DNA of 64,000 nt from Paraburkholderia solitsugae (GTDB lineage: Bacteria; Pseudomonadota; Gammaproteobacteria; Burkholderiales; Burkholderiaceae). The DNA is taken from contig NZ_WOEY01000009.1 of assembly GCF_013177695.1 (NCBI RefSeq), forward strand, positions 1 through 64,000. Reading direction: 5' to 3'. Numbering within the stretch: position 1 is the stretch's first letter; the number at the start of each line of letters is the position of its first letter. The notes under the pieces are model-generated. The model saw only the letters and a list, made by a program, of their open reading frames with translations. It was not told the DNA's origin and did no database searches. This document shows, one piece after another, positions 8,514 through 16,533 of this stretch. The translations under genes were made by a program, and so were the position numbers.

Positions 8514-8888
8514 TCAGCCCGCGCGCAAGGTTGGATCGGCTGCCGCGCGCCAGCTCAACGCCCTGGCCCGCTGATCAGTGAAGAAGGTCACCCACTGATT
8601 ACGCACCTGCGGGTCGGTACTCACCCCGAGGCTCGTGTAATGCTGCGCCAGCGACGCCTGGAACGCGCAAAAATCGTCCTTCGACAACTTGCCACGCCGA
8701 TTCGCCACGTAGGCATCAAACAGCGTCGCGTAGACGCCTTGCGCGTCATTGCCGTAGTCGACCGTCTGAGCACTGCACATCTGCTGCAACGATACGAACG
8801 AGGGCGCGCCCATCGTTCCGTTCAAGCTCGGCGAGCTGACGCATCCTGTCAGGAGTGCAACGGCGCCGATCATCCAAAGTCCACGCAT
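8514..8888 (-). CDS. putative lipoprotein, unknown function
   Basis: 124 residues with a lipoprotein signal peptide: MRGLWMIGAVALLTGCVSS, in which LTGC is the lipobox and Cys16 the likely acylated residue. Ser17 after Cys suggests outer-membrane sorting. The mature part has DAYVANRRGKLSKDDFCAFQ and QVRNQWVTFFTDQRARAL, a soluble helical domain I do not recognise. A GAGGTG Shine-Dalgarno sequence precedes the ATG. Divergent from glpD, with no evident functional link. Confidence 0.78.
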   Translation of the reverse strand: MRGLWMIGAVALLTGCVSSPSLNGTMGAPSFVSLQQMCSAQTVDYGNDAQGVYATLFDAYVANRRGKLSKDDFCAFQASLAQHYTSLGVSTDPQVRNQWVTFFTDQRARALSWRAAADPTLRAG

Positions 8889-8989
8889 GAATTCACCTCG
8901 AAATAGCTGCTATTGGGAGTATCGTCCGTGGCCGCGCGTTACGCCACCACCTTAGCCAAGCACTAGAGGAACACCTAAGAAAACCGAAC

Positions 8990-9033
8990 TTTACTTTTTC
9001 GAATATGTTCATTAAAGTTCGCAAACGAACACT
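8990..9033 (+). promoter_or_regulatory. glpD promoter with overlapping GlpR-type operator
   Basis: TTTACT (8990-8995), 17-bp spacer, TAAAGT (9013-9018). Overlapping the -10 box is AAAGTTCGCAAACGAACACT (9014-9033), whose GTTCG-4-CGAAC core matches the GlpR operator form known from Escherichia coli. Seen: spacing and palindrome. Inferred: repression by the GlpR encoded nearby. Confidence 0.7.
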
Positions 9034-9047
9034 ATCGGTTCGATAGT
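9031..9047. repeat. inverted repeat ACTATCG-GTT-CGATAGT before glpD
   Basis: Perfect 7-bp arms immediately after the GlpR-type operator, so it may be a second operator or a 5'-UTR hairpin. Confidence 0.45.
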
Positions 9048-9090
9048 TTTTCCAAACGGCTTTCGGAATACGACGCAGGGGACACAGCAG

Positions 9091-10620
9091 GTGACGCAAG
9101 GCTCGAGGTACGATTTGCTCGTCGTGGGCGGCGGGATCAACGGCGCAGGCATCGCACGCGATGCGGCGGGCCGCGGCCTGTCGGTGTTGCTCTGTGAACA
9201 GGACGATCTGGCGGCCCATACGTCGTCGGCCAGTACCAAGCTGATTCACGGCGGCCTGCGCTACCTCGAGTACCGTGAGTTCGGGCTGGTGCGCAAAGCC
9301 CTGCAGGAGCGCGAAACGCTGCTGCGCGCGGCGCCGCACATCATGTGGCCGCTGCGTTTCGTGATGCCGCACATGCCCGATCTGCGTTCGGCCTGGCTGA
9401 TCCGCGCCGGCCTGTTCCTTTACGATCACCTCGCCAAACGCGAGCTGCTGCCCGGCTCGCGCGGCATCGTCATGCGCAACCATCCTGCCGGCGCGCCGCT
9501 GGTCGATTCGATCAAGCGCGGTTTCGTGTATTCGGATGGCTGGGTGAACGACGCGCGTCTGGTCGTGCTGAACGCGCTGGATGCGCAGGAACGTGGCGCA
9601 AAGATTCTTACGCGCACCAAACTGCTAAGCGCGGTGCGCGCCGGTGGCGAATGGCGCGCGCAACTCAAGCGCGCGGACGGCACGATCCTCGACGTGCGCG
9701 CTGCCTCGATTGCGAATGCGGCCGGCCCGTGGGTCGGCGAATTGCTGCATGGTGCACTCGGCCGGGAAGCGACGCACAGCGTGCGCCTCGTGAAAGGCAG
9801 CCATATCGTCACGCGCCGTCTGTTCGAACACGATCACGCGTACATCTTCCAGAATCCAGACAAGCGGATCATCTTCGCGATTCCGTACGAACACGATTAC
9901 ACGCTGATCGGCACGACTGACCTCGAATATCACGGCGACGCGTCGCAAGTGGCGATCAGCGCCGACGAAACACAGTATCTGTGCGACTCGATCAATCGCT
10001 ACTTCAAGCAGAAGATATCGCCGCAAGACGTGCGCTGGACCTACTCGGGCGTGCGTCCGCTGCTCGAAGAAGAAGGCGCGGACAACCCGTCGGCCGTCAC
10101 GCGCGATTACTCGCTCGAACTCGATGCGCCTTCAGGCGAAGCGCCACTTCTGTCCGTGTTCGGCGGCAAAATCACGACGTTCCGCAAGCTGGCGGAAGAA
10201 GCCGTCGACAAACTCGCGCACGCGCTGCATAAGGGCACGCCTACGTGGACGGCCGGTGCGCCGTTGCCCGGCGGCGATATTCCGCAAGCCAACTTCGAGC
10301 GTTTCCTCGCCGGCTTCAAGCAGCAGAATGCATGGCTGCCCGCCGATCTGGCTCACCGCCTCGCTCGTGCGTACGGCACGCGCGTGAAGCATGTCATTGG
10401 CAACGCGCGCTCGGTGGCCGACCTCGGCCGCGCTTTCGCGCCGGGTCTCTACGAAGCCGAACTCACTTACCTGCGCGACACCGAATGGGCGCGCAGCGCG
10501 CAGGACGTGCTGTGGCGCCGCTCGAAACTCGGCCTGCACGTCGAACCGGGCACGCTGGATTCGATCACACGCGACATCGACACGTGGTTCGCGCGCGAAC
10601 CGGTCCGACAGAGTGCTTAG
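9091..10620 (+). CDS. glpD: aerobic glycerol-3-phosphate dehydrogenase
   Basis: 509-residue membrane-associated flavoprotein oxidising sn-glycerol 3-phosphate to dihydroxyacetone phosphate and passing electrons to quinone. The FAD-binding Rossmann motif VVGGGINGAGIARDAAGRG lies at residues 9-27, followed by SSASTKLIHGGLRYLE. GIGTTD-type motif LIGTTDLEYHGD and GGKITTFRKLAEEAVD are typical of GlpD. Start is GTG with GGGGA upstream. It lies next to a GlpR-type operator and upstream of glpK and glpF, forming the glycerol pathway with glpR to the left. Its stop codon is embedded in a 13-bp repeat array. Confidence 0.96.
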   Translation: MTQGSRYDLLVVGGGINGAGIARDAAGRGLSVLLCEQDDLAAHTSSASTKLIHGGLRYLEYREFGLVRKALQERETLLRAAPHIMWPLRFVMPHMPDLRSAWLIRAGLFLYDHLAKRELLPGSRGIVMRNHPAGAPLVDSIKRGFVYSDGWVNDARLVVLNALDAQERGAKILTRTKLLSAVRAGGEWRAQLKRADGTILDVRAASIANAAGPWVGELLHGALGREATHSVRLVKGSHIVTRRLFEHDHAYIFQNPDKRIIFAIPYEHDYTLIGTTDLEYHGDASQVAISADETQYLCDSINRYFKQKISPQDVRWTYSGVRPLLEEEGADNPSAVTRDYSLELDAPSGEAPLLSVFGGKITTFRKLAEEAVDKLAHALHKGTPTWTAGAPLPGGDIPQANFERFLAGFKQQNAWLPADLAHRLARAYGTRVKHVIGNARSVADLGRAFAPGLYEAELTYLRDTEWARSAQDVLWRRSKLGLHVEPGTLDSITRDIDTWFAREPVRQSA

Positions 10621-10741
10621 CTAAACCAGCTAGTTAGATCGTTCAGTTAGGCCACTTAGTTTGGTCACTTAGTTTGCTCATTTAGTTAGGTCACTCAGTT
10701 CAGCCACTTAGCTGCGCCACTTAGTCAGACCACCTGGTCAG
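10612..10741. repeat. ten degenerate 13-bp tandem units between glpD and glpK
   Basis: Ten consecutive 13-mers align without gaps to the consensus GCCACTTAGTTAG (for example GCCACTTAGTTTG at 10651, GTCACTTAGTTTG at 10664, GCCACTTAGTCAG at 10716). The first unit contains the glpD stop TAG. Because 13 is not a multiple of three, the TAG falls in all frames along the array. Confidence 0.85.
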
Positions 10742-10923
10742 GCTAAAGCAACACGGCCCGGCTACGTGGATGAACCCGCATGAACCGAATCGATTTTCAC
10801 CCCTCGGCTACTGACAAAGCCGGGACGCACAACCACAAACTGTTGCAGCCCGCTTAAAACAACAAGCCGTTCCCGTCGCCGGTTAGCAGTCCGGCGATTC
10901 ATAAAACGCATGGAGAAGAGACA

Positions 10924-12423
10924 ATGCAGGATCAGTACATCCTCGCGCTTGACCAAGGCACCACCAGCTCGCGCGCGATGCTGTTCGACCGGCTCGGCAA
11001 TATCGTGTCGACCGCTCAGAAAGAATTCCAGCAAATCTATCCGCGTCCAGGTTGGGTCGAGCACGACCCGCAGGAAATCTGGTCGACGCAGGCCGGCGTC
11101 GCCGCCGAAGCGGTCACGCGCGCCGGCATGAACGGCACCTCGATCGCTGCGATCGGCATTACCAATCAGCGTGAGACCACCATCGTGTGGGATCGCGAAA
11201 CCGGCCATCCGATCTACAACGCGATTGTCTGGCAGGACCGCCGTACGGCCGACTTCTGCGATCAGCTCAAAGAACAAGGTCTCGAAGAGAAAGTCCGTGC
11301 GAAAACCGGTCTGCCGATCGATTCGTACTTCTCGGCGACCAAGATCCGCTGGATTCTCGACAACGTCGAAGGTGCACGCGAAAAAGCGAAGCAAGGGCGC
11401 CTCGCCTTCGGCACGGTGGATAGCTGGCTGGTGTGGAATTTCACCAAGGGCGGCCTGCACGTCACCGACGTGACCAACGCGTCGCGCACGATGCTGTTCA
11501 ACATCCACACGCTGAAGTGGGACGACGAGCTGCTCGAAGCGATGGACATTCCGCGCAACATGTTGCCGGAAGTGCGTGCGTCGTCGGAAGTGTACGGGCC
11601 GACCAAGACCACCGTGTTCGCCTCGAAGATTCCGCTCGCCGGCATTGCAGGCGACCAGCACGCGGCCCTGTTCGGCCAGATGTGCACGCAGTCGGGCATG
11701 GTGAAGAACACCTACGGTACGGGCTGCTTCCTCGTGATGAACACCGGCGACAAGCCGATCGAATCGAAGAACAATCTCGTCACCACGATTGCGTGGCAGA
11801 TCGGCGACCAGATCAACTACGCACTCGAAGGCAGCATCTTCATTGGTGGCGCGGTAGTGCAATGGTTGCGCGACGGCCTCGGCATCATCAAGAACGCGGC
11901 TGAAATCGAAACGATGGCGCGCAGCGTGCCGCATAGTGACGGCGTCTATCTGGTGCCCGCGTTTGCAGGTCTTGGTGCGCCGCACTGGAACGCACGAGCT
12001 CGCGGTACGCTGTTCGGCGTGACGCGCGGCACGAGTTCGGCGCACATCGCCCGCGCCGCGCTCGATTCGATCGCCTATCAATCGCTCGACGTGCTGAAAG
12101 CGATGGAAGCCGACTCCGGCATTCGCATCGGCGAATTGCGCGTGGACGGCGGCGCTTGCGCGAACAATCTGCTAATGCAATTCCAGGCGGATATTCTCGG
12201 CGTCGACGCAGTGCGTCCGAAAGTATCGGAGACAACCGCATTGGGCGCCGCGTATCTCGCCGGTCTCGCGGTCGGCTACTGGAAAGACGTGGACGAACTG
12301 CAAAGCCAGTGGGCGCTCGATCGTCGTTTCACGCCTGCGCTGCCGCACGCCGATGTCAAGGAATGCCTCGACGGCTGGAAGCGCGCGATCCGCGCCGCGA
12401 AGGCTTGGGCCGACACGCCCTGA
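10924..12423 (+). CDS. glpK: glycerol kinase
   Basis: 499-residue FGGY-family kinase phosphorylating glycerol to sn-glycerol 3-phosphate. N-terminal phosphate-binding motif [16 protein letters not shown] (residues 6-21), [26 protein letters not shown], and the C-terminal adenosine motif [20 protein letters not shown] are all present; length is as in the family. AGAAGAGAC before the ATG serves as ribosome-binding site. It lies between glpD and the facilitator glpF, so imported glycerol is trapped and oxidised by neighbouring products. Confidence 0.97.
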   Translation: MQDQYILALDQGTTSSRAMLFDRLGNIVSTAQKEFQQIYPRPGWVEHDPQEIWSTQAGVAAEAVTRAGMNGTSIAAIGITNQRETTIVWDRETGHPIYNAIVWQDRRTADFCDQLKEQGLEEKVRAKTGLPIDSYFSATKIRWILDNVEGAREKAKQGRLAFGTVDSWLVWNFTKGGLHVTDVTNASRTMLFNIHTLKWDDELLEAMDIPRNMLPEVRASSEVYGPTKTTVFASKIPLAGIAGDQHAALFGQMCTQSGMVKNTYGTGCFLVMNTGDKPIESKNNLVTTIAWQIGDQINYALEGSIFIGGAVVQWLRDGLGIIKNAAEIETMARSVPHSDGVYLVPAFAGLGAPHWNARARGTLFGVTRGTSSAHIARAALDSIAYQSLDVLKAMEADSGIRIGELRVDGGACANNLLMQFQADILGVDAVRPKVSETTALGAAYLAGLAVGYWKDVDELQSQWALDRRFTPALPHADVKECLDGWKRAIRAAKAWADTP

Positions 12424-12463
12424 TTGCTGTCCATTGGTTCCATAAGACACCATTCGACATAAC

Positions 12464-12486
12464 GAAGCCGCCTATCCAGCGGCTTC
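12464..12486 (+). terminator. hairpin between glpK and glpF
   Basis: GAAGCCGC-ctatcca-GCGGCTTC (8+7+8). No U tract follows, so it is more likely an attenuating or RNA-protecting stem than a full terminator. Confidence 0.45.
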
Positions 12487-12515
12487 CCTAACAACTATAT
12501 TTCGGATAACCAATT

Positions 12516-13229
12516 ATGTCTCCTTACATTGCGGAATTCATCGGCACCGCGCTTTTGGTGTTGCTCGGCAACGGCGCGGTTGCCAACGTGCTGCTCGCGC
12601 GCACCAAAGGCAAAGGCGCGGACCTGATCGTGATCGTGATGGGCTGGGCGATGGCCGTGTTCATCGCCGTGTACGTCACGGCATCGTACAGCGGCGCACA
12701 CCTGAACCCCGTCGTGACGATCAGCCTCGCGCTGGCAGGCAAATTCGCGTGGGCCAAAGTGCCAGGCTACATCGCGGCGCAGATGCTCGGCGGGATGGCG
12801 GGCGCCCTGCTCGTGTGGGTCGCGTATCGTCAGCACTTCAATAAGGAAGGCGATGCTGACGTGAAGCTCGGCGTGTTCTGCACGTCGCCCGCCATTCGCA
12901 GCGTGCCGCATAACCTGCTCACCGAAATGATCGCGACTTTCGTGCTGATTCTCGGCGTGCTGTATCTGGCTTCACCGCAAGTTGGCCTGGGTGCGCTCGA
13001 CGCGCTGCCGGTCGGCCTGCTGGTGCTCGGCATCGGTATTTCGCTCGGTGGCCCGACCGGTTATGCGATGAGCCCCGCGCGCGACCTGTCGCCGCGTCTG
13101 ATGCACGCGCTGCTGCCGATTCCGGGCAAGCGCGACAGCGACTGGCGTTATTCGTGGATTCCGGTGTGCGGTCCGCTGATGGGCGGCGCGGCGGCAACTG
13201 GGCTGTATCTGTACCTGCACGCGCACTGA
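12516..13229 (+). CDS. glpF: glycerol facilitator / aquaglyceroporin (MIP family)
   Basis: 237-residue inner-membrane channel with six membrane segments and two pore half-helices. The usual Asn-Pro-Ala boxes are altered: the first reads GAHLNPVVTISLA (NPV), the second GYAMSPARDLSPRL (SPA, with Ser in place of Asn). The conserved Arg of the selectivity filter (in PARD) is kept. Family role: passive glycerol entry. The order glpK-glpF supports this. The altered boxes are confirmed by the codons (aac ccc gtc; agc ccc gcg). The start ATG has only a weak Shine-Dalgarno sequence. Confidence 0.92.
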   Translation: MSPYIAEFIGTALLVLLGNGAVANVLLARTKGKGADLIVIVMGWAMAVFIAVYVTASYSGAHLNPVVTISLALAGKFAWAKVPGYIAAQMLGGMAGALLVWVAYRQHFNKEGDADVKLGVFCTSPAIRSVPHNLLTEMIATFVLILGVLYLASPQVGLGALDALPVGLLVLGIGISLGGPTGYAMSPARDLSPRLMHALLPIPGKRDSDWRYSWIPVCGPLMGGAAATGLYLYLHAH

Positions 13230-13280
13230 TCCTGCGGCGCACGTAGGGCGCACGTAGGGCGCACATTGGCGCACGATAGG
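13221..13280. repeat. GCGCAC-based tandem units from the glpF stop codon onward
   Basis: The last glpF codons give GCGCAC; then GCGCACGTAGG occurs twice (13237, 13248), followed by GCGCACATTG and GCGCACGATAGG. The repeat seems derived from the 3' end of the gene. Confidence 0.65.
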
Positions 13281-13340
13281 CACACTGCGGGCAAACTACG
13301 GACAGAGTAAGGGCGTAAATAAACGCCGACGGGAAGCGAT

Positions 13341-13360
13341 GGCGCCGCGCACGCGGCGCC
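13341..13360. repeat. perfect GC-rich inverted repeat after glpF
   Basis: GGCGCCGCG-CA-CGCGGCGCC (9+2+9). No U run follows; it may stabilise the glpF mRNA 3' end or act in factor-dependent termination. Confidence 0.5.
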
Positions 13361-13445
13361 AAAGCACGTATCATGATGCTTTCAATCTCCGCGTATGAGC
13401 TTGCAATTGTCTTGCCCGCACGCCTCTCGCTTTCCGTTTTAAAGC

Positions 13446-14132
13446 ATGATCGACCACCTCATCTGTGACTGCGACGGCGTGCTCGTCGACAGCGAAATCA
13501 TCGCTGATCGCGTGATGCTCGAAACGCTGTCCGCCACCTTCCCCGGCCTCGACTTCGAACCCGTCGTCAAGACGGCGTTCGGCCAGCAGACCTCGCGCTT
13601 TCTTGAAGGGATCGAGAAGTCGTTCGATATCACGCTGCCGGCCGATTTCTTCAATACGATTGAACACAACGTCGAGCTTGAGCTCGCGGCATCGCTCAGC
13701 CCGATCAACGGCGTGCGCGACGCCTTGCAACGCGTAACGCTGCCAGCTGCGGTCGTGTCGAACAGCCGGATGGCGCGCGTGAATGCGTCGGTGCGGCGCG
13801 CGGGTTTGCAGCAGATTTTTGGCGAGCGGATTTTCAGCGCCGAACAGGTGGCGCGGCCGAAACCTTATCCGGATGTGTATCTGTTCGCTGCGAAGGCGCT
13901 GGGCGTGGAGCCTTCGCGATGCATCGTCGTGGAAGATAGCGTGGCCGGTTTGAATGCGGCGCGTGCGGCGGGCATGAAAACGATTGCCTTCGTCGGCGCG
14001 AGCCATATCCCCGGCGGTTATGCGGATGCGCTGCGCAAGATGGGTATGACGCGCATCATGAAGCATATGGATGAGCTGCCTGCGCTGGTCGAAGCCGGCG
14101 TGCGCGGTGAGTTTGGCGACGTGCAGTCTTAA
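13446..14132 (+). CDS. HAD-superfamily hydrolase (beta-phosphoglucomutase/phosphatase-like)
   Basis: 228-residue haloacid dehalogenase-type phosphatase. Motif I is CDCDGVLVDSE with Asp8 as nucleophile and Asp10 as acid/base; motif II is VVSNSRMARV; motif III ARPKPYPDVYLFAA with the Lys; motif IV CIVVEDSVAGLNAARAAGM. A helical cap lies between motifs I and II, as in the phosphoglycolate/sugar-phosphate group (YieH-like). The substrate cannot be read. It follows the glp genes by 216 bp and ends at two strong terminators, so it is probably separately transcribed. Confidence 0.87.
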   Translation: MIDHLICDCDGVLVDSEIIADRVMLETLSATFPGLDFEPVVKTAFGQQTSRFLEGIEKSFDITLPADFFNTIEHNVELELAASLSPINGVRDALQRVTLPAAVVSNSRMARVNASVRRAGLQQIFGERIFSAEQVARPKPYPDVYLFAAKALGVEPSRCIVVEDSVAGLNAARAAGMKTIAFVGASHIPGGYADALRKMGMTRIMKHMDELPALVEAGVRGEFGDVQS

Positions 14133-14148
14133 CGGGCGCAACACGAAA

Positions 14149-14173
14149 AAAGCCGGCTGCAATAGCCGGCTTC
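14149..14173. terminator. terminator 1 after the HAD gene
   Basis: AAGCCGGCT-GCAAT-AGCCGGCTT (9+5+9), preceded by AAAAA, so it could work from either side. Confidence 0.75.
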
Positions 14174-14184
14174 AAATTCCTGAG

Positions 14185-14219
14185 AAACCCCGCGCTTTTC
14201 CGAGCGCGGGGTTTTTTCT
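14185..14219. terminator. terminator 2, bidirectional (HAD gene and ribB side)
   Basis: AAACCCCGCGC-ttttccga-GCGCGGGGTTT followed by a T run on the plus strand; it also ends the leftward ribB transcript. Confidence 0.85.
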
Positions 14220-14220
14220 T

Positions 14221-14322
14221 TCAGACGCGCGCGAGTTCGTCGAGTTCATGCTGGTCGGCACGGTCGTACAGAACGACCAAGCGTTCACGTTCAATCGCCA
14301 ACCAGGTCACTGTACGCGGCAC
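14221..14322 (-). CDS. possible 33-aa small protein downstream of ribB
   Basis: Open frame of 33 codons starting GTG, beginning 12 bp after the ribB stop and ending just before the shared terminator. The peptide begins (M)PRTVTWLAIERERLVVLY and ends DRADQHELDELARV. AAGG lies only 2 nt before this GTG; a second GTG four codons on is better spaced. About two thirds of third codon positions are G/C, consistent with coding in this genome. Not recognised. Alternatives: a decayed gene end, or an untranslated 3' region. Confidence 0.42.
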   Translation of the reverse strand: MPRTVTWLAIERERLVVLYDRADQHELDELARV

Positions 14323-14334
14323 ACCCTTAAAACA

Positions 14335-15069
14335 TCAAACCTCATCCGCGACGCATTCGCGCGCCGTCGCCAGCGTCTGGCGGAATTCCACTAGCTCGGC
14401 GATCGTCAGCATCGGCAGATTGTGTTGTTGAGCGAAGCGCTCCACATCCGCGCCGCGCGTCATCGTGCCGTCCGCGTTCATCAACTCGCACAGCACGCCG
14501 GCCGGCTTCAGACCCGCGAGAATCGCCAGATCGACGGTGCCTTCGGTATGGCCACGGCGCGCGAGCACACCGCCGGGCTGCGCGCGCAGCGGAAACACGT
14601 GGCCAGGGCGCACGATATCGGCAGGCTTCGCAGTATCGCTGATCGCAGCACGAATCGTCGTCACGCGATCGAGTGCGGAGACGCCGGTGGTCACACCATC
14701 GCGGGCTTCGATCGAAACCGTGAACGCGGTGCCATGACGGCTTTCGTTGTTGACAGCCATCGGCGGCAATTCGAGGGCGCGAATCTTGTCGTCAGGCAGG
14801 CACAGACAGACGATGCCGCTGCATTCGCGGATCAGCAAGGCCATGGTTTCGACGGAAAGTCGCTCAGCGGAGACGATCAGATCGGCTTCGTTCTCGCGGT
14901 CGTGATCGTCTTGCAAGACGACGGCGCGACCATCGCGCATGGCTTGCAAGGCGGCGGCGATACGCGGCGGAACGGGCTCGGTGGCGAGCAGCGGGAGATC
15001 GAGGAATGCGTCATCCGCAATCGTCGACGAAGCAGGAAAAGTAGTAAATGACATAGTTGAAACGCTCAT
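14335..15069 (-). CDS. ribB: 3,4-dihydroxy-2-butanone-4-phosphate synthase
   Basis: 244-residue enzyme converting ribulose 5-phosphate to 3,4-dihydroxy-2-butanone 4-phosphate and formate in riboflavin synthesis. The metal/substrate signature [12 protein letters not shown], then [41 protein letters not shown] and [12 protein letters not shown] are present. There is no GTP cyclohydrolase II domain, so it is the stand-alone RibB form. The N-terminus is about 25 residues longer than the E. coli protein; a second in-frame ATG (MSFTTFP) five codons in is equally plausible. An FMN riboswitch upstream points to repression by flavin mononucleotide. Confidence 0.95.
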   Translation of the reverse strand: MSVSTMSFTTFPASSTIADDAFLDLPLLATEPVPPRIAAALQAMRDGRAVVLQDDHDRENEADLIVSAERLSVETMALLIRECSGIVCLCLPDDKIRALELPPMAVNNESRHGTAFTVSIEARDGVTTGVSALDRVTTIRAAISDTAKPADIVRPGHVFPLRAQPGGVLARRGHTEGTVDLAILAGLKPAGVLCELMNADGTMTRGADVERFAQQHNLPMLTIAELVEFRQTLATARECVADEV

Positions 15070-15206
15070 CGCAAAAGTTGGGCGAGAAACGTTTCAGGGC
15101 ATTGCAAACAGACAAAGACGCGCCGTTGAACGCCGCGCAAAGCGACGCTCACGCACCGCTCCAACCTCTAGCGGCGACACGGAAACGAACATGACTATCT
15201 GCACAT

Positions 15207-15475
15207 CTTCTTCCATCCGGACTCTAACCGTCGGCTCTGGCTTCTCACCAGATCTGCTGACCCCGTGTCGACCAGAGTTAGCGCTTTAGCTGTCGATCAG
15301 AGTTAGCTCTTTAGCGCTTACTCTGACCCCATGCAAAGCTCTTACTCTGGTCCTATGCAACGTAGTTGCACAGCGCCAAATACATTGACGACGCGGGCGC
15401 TCGCGGGCTCACCGGCTCACGCTTTCGCGCTGCCGGTATACCGCCGGTGGGGAATTTCACCCCGCCCTGAAGACG
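15207..15475 (-). promoter_or_regulatory. FMN riboswitch (RFN element) in the ribB leader
   Basis: Read on the minus strand: AGGGCGGGGTGAAATTCCCC, ACCGGCGGTATA, AGCCCGCGAGCGCC, GTCAGCAGATCTGGTG and AGAGCCGACGGTTAGAGTCC then GGATGGAAG. These are the conserved segments of the FMN aptamer in the right order, just before ribB. The element is about 270 nt, much longer than usual, because some 130 nt of repeat-rich sequence replace the variable arm between GCGAGCGCC and GTCAGCAG. Confidence 0.95.
15266..15360. repeat. two tandem repeat pairs inside the FMN riboswitch variable arm
   Basis: A 25-bp unit occurs twice (15266-15290, 15291-15315; begins TGTCGAYCAGAGTTAGC, two mismatches). It is followed by a 24-bp unit twice (15313-15336, 15337-15360; core CTTACTCTG...ATGCAA, four mismatches). 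CAGAGTTAGCGCT of the first pair is nearly the reverse complement of AGCGCTTACTCTG of the second, so the arm can fold into long stems. Confidence 0.8.
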
Positions 15476-15599
15476 CACTGATTGCCGGATCAACCGGCTG
15501 GCAAAGAATACAACAGTCGCGCAAAACCTGCAGCGCAACCCCTACTGACTAGACGGACATCTCGGCTTCACCGCACATCCGCCTGAAAACCCTCATTCG

Positions 15600-16289
15600 T
15601 CAGACTGGCGCGGCCTGGCGCGCCAGATCGTGCGGCGCGGGCACATCCCAGCGCGGCGGCGTTTCCGCCTTCAGCGTCACGCGAAACGCACGCGCTTCGG
15701 TATCGCCGGGATTGCGCAGGCTATGCGGCTGGTCGGCGTCGAACACGATCGCGTCGCCCGTTGCCAGCAATTGGCGCTGGTCGTGCACGCTGACTTCCAG
15801 CGTGCCTTCGCTGACCACCAGATTCACCGTGGTGCCCGGCGCGCGCCGCGTGCCGGCCTCGGTATGCAACGGCGCGATACGCAACTCGTGAAACTCGGCG
15901 GCGGTCGGCTCGGCATCCGGATACAACGGCCGGGCCGAGTAGCGCCCATTCGAACTGACGAGGCGCGACGAACGCTCTGCCGGCAAATGCTCGAAGCCAT
16001 TGGTCGCATGACGCCGCAAAAACGCCGCCACCGATACCTTCAACGCCGATGCCACCTTGCACAGCACCTTGATCGACGGCACACTGCGCGCCGACTCGAT
16101 CTGCGCGAGCATCGCTCGCGAAACGCCCGAGGCGCGGGCCAAGGCGTCGAGCGACAGTTGGCGCTCGGCGCGCAAACGGGCGAGATTCACGCCGACCAGA
16201 TGTTCAAGCGCATCGAAAGGTTCAGCGGCACGCGACGACGCAACGGTGTCAGCCGTGGGATCGCGAACCAGCGCAAGCGGGGAATGCAT
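15600..16289 (-). CDS. XRE-family regulator with C-terminal cupin domain
   Basis: 229 residues. Helix-turn-helix around residues 30-85 (LARLRAERQLSLDALARASG, VSRAMLAQIESARSVPSIK, LCKVASALKVSVAAFL), then a cupin barrel in the C-terminal half (GTTVNLVVSEGTLEVSVHDQ, DAIVFDADQPHSLRNPGD). Family role: small-molecule responsive transcription control, often of amino-acid, polyamine or antibiotic-stress genes. It shares a strand with the downstream ribB leader and lies 244 bp from the MFS gene; its target cannot be read. Confidence 0.88.
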   Translation of the reverse strand: MHSPLALVRDPTADTVASSRAAEPFDALEHLVGVNLARLRAERQLSLDALARASGVSRAMLAQIESARSVPSIKVLCKVASALKVSVAAFLRRHATNGFEHLPAERSSRLVSSNGRYSARPLYPDAEPTAAEFHELRIAPLHTEAGTRRAPGTTVNLVVSEGTLEVSVHDQRQLLATGDAIVFDADQPHSLRNPGDTEARAFRVTLKAETPPRWDVPAPHDLARQAAPV

Positions 16290-16533
16290 GATTGCCTCCA
16301 GGAGCGCCGCCGGACGGCGGGCAAGCGGTTAGTGGAAGCAAGATAGCATCGCGGCTTGCTGCGCCCAACGAAGTTATCTTCACACTGTTATCAGCATTGC
16401 GGAGGACGGTTCTCGCAAAGCTTGTACGAATTCTTCATATGGACGTGTTCGGGGTTGGATGCGCTCGAGCACACCCACACGCGCGTACATTCAGCCAGGC
16501 ACATCCGGGGAAATCAGGTGCGCCCATGCACAC

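Noticed and set aside
10612..10741. The 13-bp array as a CRISPR
   Set aside because: No spacers, units too short and degenerate, no cas genes in the window.
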